A stretch of 14,289 bases of DNA from Akkermansia muciniphila (GCA_943331195.2 CALQKQ020000037.1:1-14289); one strand, 5' to 3'; shown: positions 1-7,272, counted from the stretch's first letter. Program-made: numbers and translations. The notes: generated from the letters alone by a model not told the origin.

Positions 1-1
1 C

Positions 2-106
2 CACGACACGGGCATGTCGCACCTCGGATTTCGCTGCGCTGCTGATGCCGCGCCGCGGACGGACGCCCCGCAAGGGAAACCCGCCAACCCAAAACTGAAA
101 CCATGA
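2..106 (+). CDS. Formylglycine-generating enzyme (sulfatase-modifying factor), C-terminal end only
   Basis: The frame beginning at base 2 is open up to a TGA at 104-106 and encodes 34 residues. It contains MSHLGFRCAAD, which resembles the C-terminal LGFRCA(A)D signature of the FGE/SUMF1 family; human SUMF1 ends in a similar way. FGE oxidises the active-site Cys of sulfatases to formylglycine. The stop codon overlaps the sulfatase start codon (ATGA), so the two genes are almost certainly co-transcribed and translationally coupled. The remainder of the gene, including the active-site cysteines, lies upstream of the window. After the motif there is a Pro/Lys-rich tail of about 20 residues. The family call rests on one short motif plus the neighbour, but the two agree well. 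Confidence 0.75.
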   Translation, partial: HDTGMSHLGFRCAADAAPRTDAPQGKPANPKLKP

Positions 107-1635
107 AACTGACACCTACATTGACGGCGCTGCTCTGGGGACTGGCCCTCATCGCCAGCGCTCCCGCGCAGCAGAAGAAACCCAACATCCTCGTGATTTG
201 GGGCGACGACATCGGCGGCTTTAACATCAGCGCCTACAACCAAGGCATGATGGGTTATAAGACGCCCAACATCGACCGCATCGCCAAGGAAGGTGCCCTC
301 TTCACCGACTGGTACGGTCAGCAGAGCTGCACTGCGGGCCGCGCCGCCTTCATCACCGGCCAATCCCCCATCCGCACCGGCCTCACCAAGGTCGGCCTCC
401 CCGGAGCGCCCGAAGGCCTCAAGAAGGAAGATCCCACCTTGGCCACCCTGCTCAAGGCCCAGGGCTATGTCACCGGCCAGTTCGGCAAAAATCACCTCGG
501 GGACCGCGACGACATGCTGCCCACCGCCCACGGCTTCGACGAATTTTTCGGAAACCTCTATCACCTCAATGCCGAGGAAGAGCCGGAAAATCCAGACTAT
601 CCCAAGAACCCCGAGTTCAAAAAGAAATTTGGCCCGCGCGGCGTGATTCACAGCTACGCCGACGGCCGCATCGAAGACACCGGCCCGCTGACCAAGAAGC
701 GCATGGAAACCATCGACGACGAGGTCAATACCAAGGCCCTCAGCTTCATGGAAGAGGCCAAAAAGGCGGATAAACCCTTCTTCCTGTGGTGGAACTCCAC
801 CAAGATGCACATCTTCACCCACCTCGCCGATGGCGTCGCCGGGAAGACGGGCCTCGGCATCTACGCCGACGGCATGGTCGAGCACGACCGCCAGGTCGGC
901 TTGGTCCTCGCCAAACTCAAGGAGTTGGGCTTGGAGGAAAACACCATCGTGATGTATTCCACGGACAACGGCGCCGAGGCCTTCACCTGGCCCGACGGCG
1001 GCACCACCATGTTCCGCGGCGAAAAGAACACCCAGTGGGAAGGCGGCTACCGGGTTCCCTGCGCGATCCGCTGGCCAGGGGTGATTAAGCCCGGCACCAT
1101 CGTCAATGAAATCTGCGCCCACGAAGACATGCTCACCACCCTGGCGGTGGCCGCAGGCGACACCACCGTGAAACAGGACCTCCTCAAGGGCCGCAAGATG
1201 GGCGACGCCACCTACAAGGTCCACCTCGACGGCTACGACCTGGCCCCGGCCCTCAAAAATGGCGGCGAATGGCCGCGCAAGGAGTTCATCTATTGGACCG
1301 ACGACGGCAGCGTCGCCGCCCTGCGCTACGAGAACTGGAAGGTCACCTTCCTCAAGCAAAATGGCCACGGGATGCACGTTTGGCAGCAGCCCTTCGAAGA
1401 GCTGCGCGCCCCCATGTTGACCAATCTGCGGATGGATCCCTTCGAGTTGGCCCACGATATCGGCATGGATTACCAGCGCTGGTATTTGGAACACATGTTT
1501 GCGATCGCCCCCGCAGGCGCTTACGTCGGGCAGTGGCTGCAGAGCTTCCGCGAGTTCCCCCCGCGGCAAAAGCCCGGCAGCTTTAACCTGGAGCGGGTCA
1601 TGGAATCCGTGTCCAAGCCCCAGGGAGGCAGCTGA
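103..1635 (+). CDS. Secreted arylsulfatase (type I, formylglycine-dependent sulfatase)
   Basis: This 510-aa protein hydrolyses sulfate esters, probably of sulfated polysaccharide or glycan fragments outside the cytoplasm. Residues 1-22 form a signal peptide with an ASAPA cleavage region. The metal-binding Asp pair is at 35-36 in VIWGDDIGG. Cys76 lies in CTAGR, the C-x-(P/A)-x-R motif whose Cys becomes formylglycine. A second metal site is Asp288-Asn289 in STDNGAE. These motifs and the length are typical of the sulfatase family (Pfam PF00884). The start at 103 is fixed by the ATGA overlap with the upstream FGE gene, which supplies the activating enzyme. The exact substrate cannot be read from the sequence. 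Confidence 0.95.
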   Translation: MKLTPTLTALLWGLALIASAPAQQKKPNILVIWGDDIGGFNISAYNQGMMGYKTPNIDRIAKEGALFTDWYGQQSCTAGRAAFITGQSPIRTGLTKVGLPGAPEGLKKEDPTLATLLKAQGYVTGQFGKNHLGDRDDMLPTAHGFDEFFGNLYHLNAEEEPENPDYPKNPEFKKKFGPRGVIHSYADGRIEDTGPLTKKRMETIDDEVNTKALSFMEEAKKADKPFFLWWNSTKMHIFTHLADGVAGKTGLGIYADGMVEHDRQVGLVLAKLKELGLEENTIVMYSTDNGAEAFTWPDGGTTMFRGEKNTQWEGGYRVPCAIRWPGVIKPGTIVNEICAHEDMLTTLAVAAGDTTVKQDLLKGRKMGDATYKVHLDGYDLAPALKNGGEWPRKEFIYWTDDGSVAALRYENWKVTFLKQNGHGMHVWQQPFEELRAPMLTNLRMDPFELAHDIGMDYQRWYLEHMFAIAPAGAYVGQWLQSFREFPPRQKPGSFNLERVMESVSKPQGGS

Positions 1636-1638
1636 GTT

Positions 1639-1731
1639 TCCCCAAGCCGCCCTCCAAGGTCGGCTCCAAGCGAGCGGGCGGCTCTCCAGCGAGGGCCGCC
1701 CGCGCCCGGCCCGGCCCGCCCCGCTTGGGGA
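1639..1731 (+). terminator. Large nested inverted repeat after the sulfatase gene
   Basis: An outer perfect 9-bp inverted repeat (TCCCCAAGC at 1639-1647, GCTTGGGGA at 1723-1731) encloses an inner perfect 9-bp stem (GCGGGCGGC at 1674-1682, GCCGCCCGC at 1695-1703). It starts 4 bases after the sulfatase stop. No T-run follows, so it is not a classical intrinsic terminator. It could stabilise the 3' end, act as a Rho-type end, or be a palindromic repeat. Confidence 0.4.
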
Positions 1732-1748
1732 TGGCGGGCCGCGGCACC

Positions 1749-1776
1749 TTTACTTTTGAAAACAAGCCGATATTCT
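1749..1776 (+). promoter_or_regulatory. Possible sigma70-like promoter, leaderless
   Basis: TTTACT (1749-1754) and TATTCT (1771-1776) are separated by 16 bases. The second box lies only 5 bases before the ATG at 1782, so transcription would start at or next to the start codon and the mRNA would be leaderless. The boxes match the consensus only partly. Confidence 0.25.
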
Positions 1777-1781
1777 TTTTA

Positions 1782-2000
1782 ATGAAATCATCATCATACC
1801 TCCTCCTCGCGCTCGTTGCTCCTTTGTTATCCTCCTGCGTCGCGGGCCGGGTGGACCGGGTCGAAGATCGGGTGGACCGCCAGGAAGACCGGGTGGACCG
1901 CCGCCACTACAGCGGGCCCGGCGATGTCATCGAAGACCGCATCGACCGCCGCGAAAACGTCAACGACAAGCTGCGCGGCCGCCGCGGATTGCTATACTAA
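1782..2000 (+). CDS. Small lipoprotein with charged 7-residue repeats
   Basis: This is a 72-aa protein of unknown function. Residues 1-18 are a lipoprotein signal ending in the lipobox LSSC, so Cys19 would be lipidated and the protein anchored in a membrane. The mature part is very polar. It contains three successive heptads (RVDRVED, RVDRQED, RVDRRHY), then VIEDRIDRRENVND and a basic C-terminus ending in LLY. The alternating Arg/Asp/Glu pattern suggests a charged helix or coiled coil. An upstream in-frame start at 1725 would add 19 residues in front of a clean signal peptide, so 1782 is preferred. It may resemble small Braun-type or envelope-stress lipoproteins, but no family is assigned. 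Confidence 0.7.
   Translation: MKSSSYLLLALVAPLLSSCVAGRVDRVEDRVDRQEDRVDRRHYSGPGDVIEDRIDRRENVNDKLRGRRGLLY
1848..1910 (+). repeat. Three tandem 21-bp units inside the small lipoprotein gene
   Basis: Units at 1848-1868, 1869-1889 and 1890-1910 each begin with CGGGTGGACCG and encode one RVDRxxx heptad. The unit length is a multiple of three, so the copy number can change without breaking the frame. Confidence 0.85.
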
Positions 2001-2098
2001 CGCTCTGCGCCCCGAGCTCGCCCAGTCCTGCTGATGGCTCTGCCCCGGTTTTCCATTGACTCCCCACTTCTATTCCTTTCATTTACCTATTATTAATT

Positions 2099-2875
2099 AT
2101 GACTAAATTGCTCCTTTTGGCCTCCTTGGCCCTTCCCCTATCGGCGCTTGCCGGCCAAGCACCCGCGCCCGCCCCGGCGCCTTTGGCGACCCCCCCAGCG
2201 GCTTCCGACTGGTGGTTTAATTCCACGAGCTATGGCTGGCTCACCGACATCCAAGGCGATGCGGGCCTGCTCGGCTACAAGGCTCCCGTCAGCATCGGGA
2301 TGGACGACGTCCTCGATAGCCTCGACCTCAGCTACATGAGCTATGCGGAACTCGGCTACAAGAAGTGGAGTGTGGGCGTCGACGTGGTTTACGCCAAGCT
2401 TTCCCAAGACGAGACCTTTGCGGTGGGACCGATTTCGGCCGCCGCCAGCTTGGAGTTGCAACAGGCCTTTGTGACCACGCGCTTGCAGTACCGCGCGGTG
2501 GACAATGCGGCCCTCAAGTTGGATGTTTTCACCGGGTTCCGCTGGAACTACTTTGACCTCGATTTGGCGCTCGATACGAATTACCGGGACGCCAGCGCCA
2601 GCACTAACGAGGACTGGTTCGATCTCATTGTGGGCGCGCGCGCCTTGGTGGCGCTGAATGACAAATGGTATTTTCAGGGCACGGGTGACATTGGGGGATT
2701 TGGGGTGGAGTCCGATTTGACCTGGCAGGCGCTGGCAGGCTTTGGCTATCAATTCACCCCCCGGATTGCGGGCGTGTTTGGCTATCGTGCCATGGGGGTC
2801 GACTATGACAAGGGCGGGTTCCTCATGGACACGGTGAGCCACGGGCCGGCGCTGGGGCTTTCTTTCGCCTTCTAA
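2099..2875 (+). CDS. Outer-membrane beta-barrel protein (porin-like)
   Basis: This 258-aa protein has a signal peptide (MTKLLLLASLALPLSALAG). A short Ala/Pro linker (APAPAPAPLATPPA) follows. From residue ~35 it shows alternating hydrophobic/aromatic strands, such as WWFNSTSYGWLTDI, WSVGVDVVYAKL, LKLDVFTGFRWNYFDL and IAGVFGYRAMGVDY. It ends in LGLSFAF, and a C-terminal Phe is the usual signal for barrel insertion by the Bam machinery. The length suits an 8- to 10-strand barrel. Its cargo or role cannot be told from the sequence. The start has an AT-rich leader (ATTAATTATG) and no Shine-Dalgarno site. The gene probably stands alone, since structured intergenic DNA lies on both sides. Confidence 0.85.
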   Translation: MTKLLLLASLALPLSALAGQAPAPAPAPLATPPAASDWWFNSTSYGWLTDIQGDAGLLGYKAPVSIGMDDVLDSLDLSYMSYAELGYKKWSVGVDVVYAKLSQDETFAVGPISAAASLELQQAFVTTRLQYRAVDNAALKLDVFTGFRWNYFDLDLALDTNYRDASASTNEDWFDLIVGARALVALNDKWYFQGTGDIGGFGVESDLTWQALAGFGYQFTPRIAGVFGYRAMGVDYDKGGFLMDTVSHGPALGLSFAF

Positions 2876-2886
2876 AAAAGGCCCCA

Positions 2887-2972
2887 CCAAGCCTGGGGCG
2901 GCGGTGGATTTCCGCTGGCGCGGCCCCGGGCTTGGTTTCCCAGTGGCTTGTTGATGGGCCGCCGCCTTTTTT
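2887..2972 (+). terminator. Likely terminator with competing hairpins after the barrel gene
   Basis: Hairpin A pairs 2887-2899 with 2923-2935 (13 bp including one G-U) but has only TTT after it. Hairpin B pairs GGCGCGGCC (2917-2925) with GGCCGCCGCC (2957-2966) with one bulge, and is followed at once by TTTTTTCTTTT (2967-2977), as in an intrinsic terminator. A and B share bases and cannot form together. For the minus strand, GCCCCA/TGGGGC (2881-2899) followed by a T-run is a separate small terminator-like stem. Confidence 0.45.
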
Positions 2973-2983
2973 CTTTTCCTGAC

Positions 2984-4627
2984 ATGATTGCTTCCCGCCT
3001 ACGTCCCTTGTTGCTGGCCCCGCTGTTGCTGGCCAGCTGTGCCAGTCCCTATGCGAAGGTTAAAGTGGTGCGGCCCCCCTATGCTGCTGAGGTGGTGACG
3101 CCTGGGGCGCAAATGCTGAGGGCGGCCTTGCGGGAGGAAGATCGCGCCCCGCGCCAGGCCATCGGGAAGTATCTCGATACCGCCTATGAGGCCTCGCTGC
3201 GGTTGGCGAAGGCACCAGGCGACGGCGAGGCCCTGAGGGAATACAATTTCGCGCTGTCGCGAGCCTTTGGGGTCTTGCATCGGGCCCGGGAAAATCCCTG
3301 GGCGAAGCCCCTAGTCTTTCCGGCCATGGCGGGGCAGTGGGAGGTTTCGGCGGGCCACGACGCGCGGCCCAACTGGACGCCGGCGGCCTTTGAGATGCGG
3401 CCGTCCGATGAGTTTGAAATGAAGGGCAAGTATGTGACCACGCACTCGCTAAAGGAGGGCCTGGGAGCAGCGCTGGTGGTCACGGCCAAGGAGGCGAATT
3501 TTTTGAAGACGGACCGCTTTGCCCAGGGTCGGCACGTGTATTATGGAGTCACCGCCATTGCCCGGTTTGAGGGGCGGCGCTGCATTGTTTCTTTTGAGGA
3601 TCCTCTGTCCACGGAGACGGTCAAGTTTGGGGGGCGCCGCTTCCCCTTGGCGGCGGATTTCACGGCGCCCCTCGCCGTGGGCTTGGCCGCTGAGGAGCCC
3701 AAGAAGTTTGAACTGGCCCGTTTGCTGCAGCCCGGCAACTATGCGGAAACCGCCCGCCTGGCGCGGCTGCAACCCTACGATCCCGCCAAAATTCCCGTGA
3801 TCTGCGTCCACGGACTGATGGATTCGCAGGCCACCTGGGTTCCCATCATCAATGCCCTGCGCGCCGACCCCGCGATCCGCGCGAAATACCAGTTTTGGTT
3901 TTACAGCTACCCGAGCGGCTATCCCTACCCCTATTCGGCCTCGATCTTCCGCCGACAGATGGATGAGATGAAGCAGCAGTATCCCGATCACAAGGACGCC
4001 GTGTTGATCGGACACAGCATGGGCGGCATCATCAGCCGCTCCCTCATCACCACCAGCGGGGACGCGCTCTGGAAAACCTATTTCACGACCCCTCCCGAGA
4101 AGACCGGCCTGGAGCGGGACGCCAAGCAGTTGATGCGCGACGCCCTTATTTTCCGCAGCCGGAGCGACGTCGACCGGGCGATCTTCATCGCGGCCCCGCA
4201 CCGGGGCGCGGATTTGGCGAGCAATTGGCTGGGCCGCCTCGGCTCGAAGTTAGTGCACGGCCCCGCGACGCTGATGAGCATCGGTTCCCAAGTGATGAGC
4301 ACGATCACCTTGGACACCTCCAGCCTGAAAATGAAGGGCATGCCCAACAGCGTGGATACCTTAGCGCCTAACAACAGATTTGTGAAGGCGATCAACCGGA
4401 TTCCGATTGATCCCGCGATTCCCTATCACAGCATCATCGGCGACCGCGGCAAGGGCGATAGCCCCAATTCTAGCGATGGCTTCGTGCCATATTGGAGCAG
4501 CCATTTGGATGGAGCGGTGAGCGAAAAGATCGTGCCCAGCGGCCACAGCGCCCACCAAAACCCTGAGGCCATCGCGGAAGTGCGCCGCATTTTGTTGGAG
4601 CACGCCGCCTCCCCAGGGGCCCGCTAA
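2984..4627 (+). CDS. Alpha/beta-hydrolase lipoprotein (lipase/esterase-like)
   Basis: This 547-aa protein starts with a lipoprotein signal whose lipobox LASC places the lipidated Cys at 19. Residues ~20-260 form an N-terminal region I do not recognise. The alpha/beta-hydrolase part begins at about residue 265 with PVICVHGLMDSQATW, the oxyanion-side HG motif. The nucleophile is Ser345 in GHSMGG. The likely acid is Asp498 in SSDGFVPYWSSHL, and the likely base is His521 or His524 in GHSAHQNPEA. The complete triad argues for an active enzyme, probably an envelope-bound lipase or esterase of the PGAP1/lipase type. The substrate is unknown. An alternative TTG start at 2948 would precede the signal peptide and lie inside the terminator-like structure, so ATG 2984 is chosen. 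The next gene on the same strand follows after 63 bases. Confidence 0.85.
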   Translation: MIASRLRPLLLAPLLLASCASPYAKVKVVRPPYAAEVVTPGAQMLRAALREEDRAPRQAIGKYLDTAYEASLRLAKAPGDGEALREYNFALSRAFGVLHRARENPWAKPLVFPAMAGQWEVSAGHDARPNWTPAAFEMRPSDEFEMKGKYVTTHSLKEGLGAALVVTAKEANFLKTDRFAQGRHVYYGVTAIARFEGRRCIVSFEDPLSTETVKFGGRRFPLAADFTAPLAVGLAAEEPKKFELARLLQPGNYAETARLARLQPYDPAKIPVICVHGLMDSQATWVPIINALRADPAIRAKYQFWFYSYPSGYPYPYSASIFRRQMDEMKQQYPDHKDAVLIGHSMGGIISRSLITTSGDALWKTYFTTPPEKTGLERDAKQLMRDALIFRSRSDVDRAIFIAAPHRGADLASNWLGRLGSKLVHGPATLMSIGSQVMSTITLDTSSLKMKGMPNSVDTLAPNNRFVKAINRIPIDPAIPYHSIIGDRGKGDSPNSSDGFVPYWSSHLDGAVSEKIVPSGHSAHQNPEAIAEVRRILLEHAASPGAR

Positions 4628-4690
4628 GCGGCACCAGGGCCGACGGCTTTCTCCCTCGACGCCGCCCCTTGCTGGGCTTCCTCTTGGAGC

Positions 4691-5521
4691 ATGATACAAC
4701 TTTACCGGACAGAGGAAGGCGTGCTGGCAGTGCGCCAAGGAGAGGCCCTTGTCCTAGCGAATTTCAGCTTTGACGCGCTCTACGCCTCGGTGGAGCCGAT
4801 GATGGTGGTGGAGGAGGCGATGCGCCAGGGACGCCCCACCGCGCTGCCAGACTCAGGGCAGCCCATGCTGCCGCCCCTGGAGTCGCAAGAAGTGTGGGCG
4901 GCGGGGGTGACCTATTTTCGCAGTCGGGTGGCGCGCATGGAGGAGTCCGAAGGCGCTGGGGCCGATCGATTTTACGACCAGGTCTATGCGGCGGAGCGAC
5001 CGGAGTTATTTTTCAAGGCCAGCGCCGCTCGGGTGCGGGGGCATGGCGCGGCGGTGGGGATTCGCCGGGACAGCCGCTGGAGCGTGCCGGAGCCGGAGTT
5101 GACCCTAGCGATCAATGCCGCCGGTGCGGTCTTTGGCTTCACCATTGGCAACGATCTGAGTGCGCGGGACATCGAGGGGGAAAATCCGCTCTACCTGCCG
5201 CAGGCCAAGATGTACCGCGGGTCCTGCGCTTTGGGCCCCTGTCTGCTGGTGGGGTCCGCCCCGGGGCCCCGGGCCGCCATTGACCTTTCCATCGAGCGGG
5301 CGGGGAGCGAGATTTTCGTGGGGCACACCGCGCTGGACCAACTCAAGCGCGGCTTTGCCGAGTTGGCGGGCTGGCTTTTTCGCGAGGAGGACTTCCCCTT
5401 GGGCTGCCTCCTGATGACGGGCACGGGAATCGTGCCCGACAGCAGCTTCCACCTGCAGTCTGGCGACCGCATGCGCATTGCCATTGAGGGCATCGGGGAA
5501 TTGGTGAACCAAGTGGCCTGA
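4691..5521 (+). CDS. Fumarylacetoacetase-fold (FAH) family hydrolase/dehydratase
   Basis: This 276-aa protein has a short N-terminal domain (residues ~1-70) and a C-terminal FAH domain. The metal ligands are visible as Glu134 and Glu136 in PEPEL and Asp155 in GNDLSARDIEGEN. This spacing matches FAH-fold sugar-acid enzymes such as 2-dehydro-3-deoxy-D-arabinonate dehydratase. Lys173 in LPQAKMY is the other conserved polar residue. The run SARDIEGENPLYLPQAK suits the sugar-acid dehydratase branch better than true fumarylacetoacetase, but this is inference from the motif alone. It could serve pentose or uronate breakdown. The upstream hydrolase and downstream YceH gene are on the same strand with short gaps, so one operon is possible. 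Confidence 0.85.
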   Translation: MIQLYRTEEGVLAVRQGEALVLANFSFDALYASVEPMMVVEEAMRQGRPTALPDSGQPMLPPLESQEVWAAGVTYFRSRVARMEESEGAGADRFYDQVYAAERPELFFKASAARVRGHGAAVGIRRDSRWSVPEPELTLAINAAGAVFGFTIGNDLSARDIEGENPLYLPQAKMYRGSCALGPCLLVGSAPGPRAAIDLSIERAGSEIFVGHTALDQLKRGFAELAGWLFREEDFPLGCLLMTGTGIVPDSSFHLQSGDRMRIAIEGIGELVNQVA

Positions 5522-5559
5522 GCCGACGCGGCAAACTAACTTTTTCACAATTTCTCACG

Positions 5560-6219
5560 ATGGACGACTCCTCACTTCTCACGGCGGTGGAAGCCCGCGT
5601 GCTGGGCTGCCTGCTCGAAAAGGAAACGACGACCCCGGAATATTATCCGATGTCGCTCCACGCCCTGGCGGGGGCCTGCAATCAGCGGAGCAACCGCGAC
5701 CCCGTGGTGGAATGGGATGAGGGCACTGTGGAAAGGGGGTTGGAGGGCCTGCGCCGCAGGCGGCTCGCCGTGATGATGCACCTAGCAGGATCCCGCGTGC
5801 CCAAATACAAACACGTGCTGGATTCGGTTTACGGCAATGTCGACGACTCCATGAAGGCGGTGCTCTGCGAGCTCCTGCTGCGCAACGTGCAAACCCCCGG
5901 CGAACTGCGGGCGCGCACCGAGCGGCTGCACCCCATCGCCGACCTCCCTGCGCTGGAGGCAGTGGTGGAGCGGCTGGTGCACTATGGAAGTGGGCCCTTG
6001 GCGGTGGTGCTGCCGCCCGGCGGCGGGCGGCGCGTGCGGGCGGTGGCGCACCTCATGTGCGGGCCCGTGGAGGAGGAAGCGGCCCCGCCCGCCAAGTCCG
6101 CGGCGGCCCCGCGACTGGGCGACTGGCGGGAGGAGCTGGAGGCGAAGGTGGGGGCGCTGCAGGCGGAGGTGGCGGCTTTGCGGGAGACCGTGGATCAACT
6201 GAAAAGCCTGTTAGACTAA
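5560..6219 (+). CDS. YceH-family protein (DUF480/UPF0502)
   Basis: This 219-aa protein shows the DUF480 pattern throughout. It has VEARVLGCLLEKETTTPEYYPMS at residues ~8-30 and ACNQRSNRDPVVEWDE around 40-55. Two winged-helix-like halves follow, including LLRNVQTPGELRARTERLHP near 110. Residues ~185-219 form a predicted coiled coil (EELEAKVGALQAEVAALRETVDQL), a typical YceH tail. The biochemical role of the family is not established; the fold suggests nucleic-acid or protein binding. The gene starts 38 bases after the FAH gene and has an AT-rich leader without a clear Shine-Dalgarno site. Confidence 0.9.
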   Translation: MDDSSLLTAVEARVLGCLLEKETTTPEYYPMSLHALAGACNQRSNRDPVVEWDEGTVERGLEGLRRRRLAVMMHLAGSRVPKYKHVLDSVYGNVDDSMKAVLCELLLRNVQTPGELRARTERLHPIADLPALEAVVERLVHYGSGPLAVVLPPGGGRRVRAVAHLMCGPVEEEAAPPAKSAAAPRLGDWREELEAKVGALQAEVAALRETVDQLKSLLD

Positions 6220-6703
6220 TGTCGGGCGGGCCAACTTCCTGGTGGGCTAGAGCCGCTGGGCGGCGGTCCGGGCGGCCGGGCCAATTTTGATAGCGCACCT
6301 GCTGGATTTGAAGGCATTCGCGGATGGTTTTTTTGATTCATGGAATGTGGCACGCCCATGGGGTGATTCTTTTTGAGTCAAATACCTCCCCGGGCGGGTT
6401 TTCAGAATTTCGCTGCGATGTCCTTAGGCATGAGTCCTTGCGGTGGCGAGATCCGCAGCCGAAAAGAGGTTGCTATAGAGGAAGGGCTTGCCACGGTGCG
6501 CTCTCACTGGCCCGCAGCGCCGCGCGGCCGCCCTGTCTATGGCCGGGGACCCAGCGGCCAAAGCCACCTTTGCGGCCCATTTCACCCTTTTCTCCGGCAG
6601 ATAGCACCCTTGCTTCGAACCTGTCGCCCCCCAACAAACTCTCCTGCCCGACCCGAATCGGCCAACGGTGCCACCCTCGAACCCGATTTACGCTAAATTA
6701 ATT
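6220..6703 (+). other. Intergenic region, no supported gene
   Basis: These 484 bases between the YceH and FABP-like genes hold open frames of ~100-125 codons, but none has recognisable protein character. The first 70 bases are very GC-rich (6225-6285). There is a local CATGG/CCATG inverted repeat (6339-6361) flanked by imperfect TTTGATTC/GAGTCAAA arms. Base composition becomes mixed after ~6300, which fits the start of an accessory segment. The last 10 bases are an AT-rich leader for the next gene. Confidence 0.5.
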
Positions 6704-7138
6704 ATGCCTTTACTCAACTGGACGTGGATTGTCGGTACATGGGATCTGGAATCACAAGAAGATTTTAATGAATACCTCAAGGAAACCGGCTCAGGCTTCG
6801 TGGAGCGCGCTAATTTTGGGGTCCTCAAGCCTACCCTGCTGATCCGCACGGACGGAGATCATGTCGTGATCACGATCAACCAATCGGCTTCCAATGGAAA
6901 CACCAAGATAGACTTCGTGTTCGGCCGCGAGCACACCGCAGACTACGTGGGACGCCCCAAGCCTGAGATGCAGACCACTTACGTGGCCGAGGTGCCGGCC
7001 ATTGACGTCGTGGTTTGCACTGACGTGGCGAATGCCCATAATTCGGTCACTTTTGAAACCATCGGGGATAAGCTTTTTGTCAGAATGCGAGCCGGTGTGG
7101 TCGTCGCCACCCGGATTTTTAAGCGAACTTCTACTTAA
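6704..7138 (+). CDS. Cytosolic fatty-acid-binding protein (FABP/iLBP-like)
   Basis: This 144-aa protein has no signal peptide, so it is probably cytoplasmic and would bind a fatty acid or similar lipid inside a beta-barrel. After eight extra residues it follows the animal FABP pattern. GTWDLESQEDFNEYLKETG (11-29) is first strand and lid helix I; SGFVERANFGVLKPT (30-44) is lid helix II. LLIRTDGDHVVITI (45-58) and NTKIDFVFG (66-74) are barrel strands. GDKLFVRMRAGVVVATRIF (121-139) is the last strand pair. FABPs end in a ligand-carboxylate Arg-x-Tyr; here it is Arg137-Ile-Phe139, so the Tyr is Phe. The FABP signature is nearly met, with three mismatches. Base composition is more AT-rich than in the left-hand genes, and there is no intron. 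Start 6704 beats 6668 because the family begins just before GTW. FABPs are known mainly from animals; a distant lipocalin-fold relative is the alternative. Confidence 0.82.
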   Translation: MPLLNWTWIVGTWDLESQEDFNEYLKETGSGFVERANFGVLKPTLLIRTDGDHVVITINQSASNGNTKIDFVFGREHTADYVGRPKPEMQTTYVAEVPAIDVVVCTDVANAHNSVTFETIGDKLFVRMRAGVVVATRIFKRTST

Positions 7139-7152
7139 CGCCCAAGCGATAG

Positions 7153-7191
7153 CAACCCCACTAGCGGGGGCCAGCATGGAGCGCGGGGTTG
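7153..7191 (+). terminator. Weak hairpin after the FABP-like gene
   Basis: CAACCCC (7153-7159) can pair with GGGGTTG (7185-7191), and an alternative CCCC/GGGG stem lies inside. It sits 14 bases after the stop codon and has no T-run, so termination is only a suggestion. Confidence 0.2.
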
Positions 7192-7272
7192 ATACGGAAC
7201 TACGGACGGTCATCGGAAACTAGGGGGCTAGTAGGAATTGCCATCTGCGCACAGTTTGTGCCTTGCTGGATC

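Noticed and set aside
2138..2890. 250-codon open frame on the minus strand over the barrel gene
   Set aside because: It mirrors the codon pattern of the well-supported plus-strand gene in GC-rich DNA and has no recognisable motif.
3449..4201. 250-codon minus-strand open frame over the hydrolase gene
   Set aside because: The plus-strand protein has a complete catalytic triad and lipobox; the opposite frame shows only low-complexity, Gly/Arg/Ala-rich sequence.
6324..6701. Possible gene upstream of the FABP-like gene
   Set aside because: Two overlapping frames of similar length, no protein-like motifs and no start signal; treated as intergenic.
6704..7138. Animal DNA contamination as the source of the FABP-like gene
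   Set aside because: The gene has no intron, has the host-like ATTAATTATG start context and is followed within ~135 bases by bacterial antitoxin and IS sequences. Read coverage would still be needed to exclude a chimera fully.
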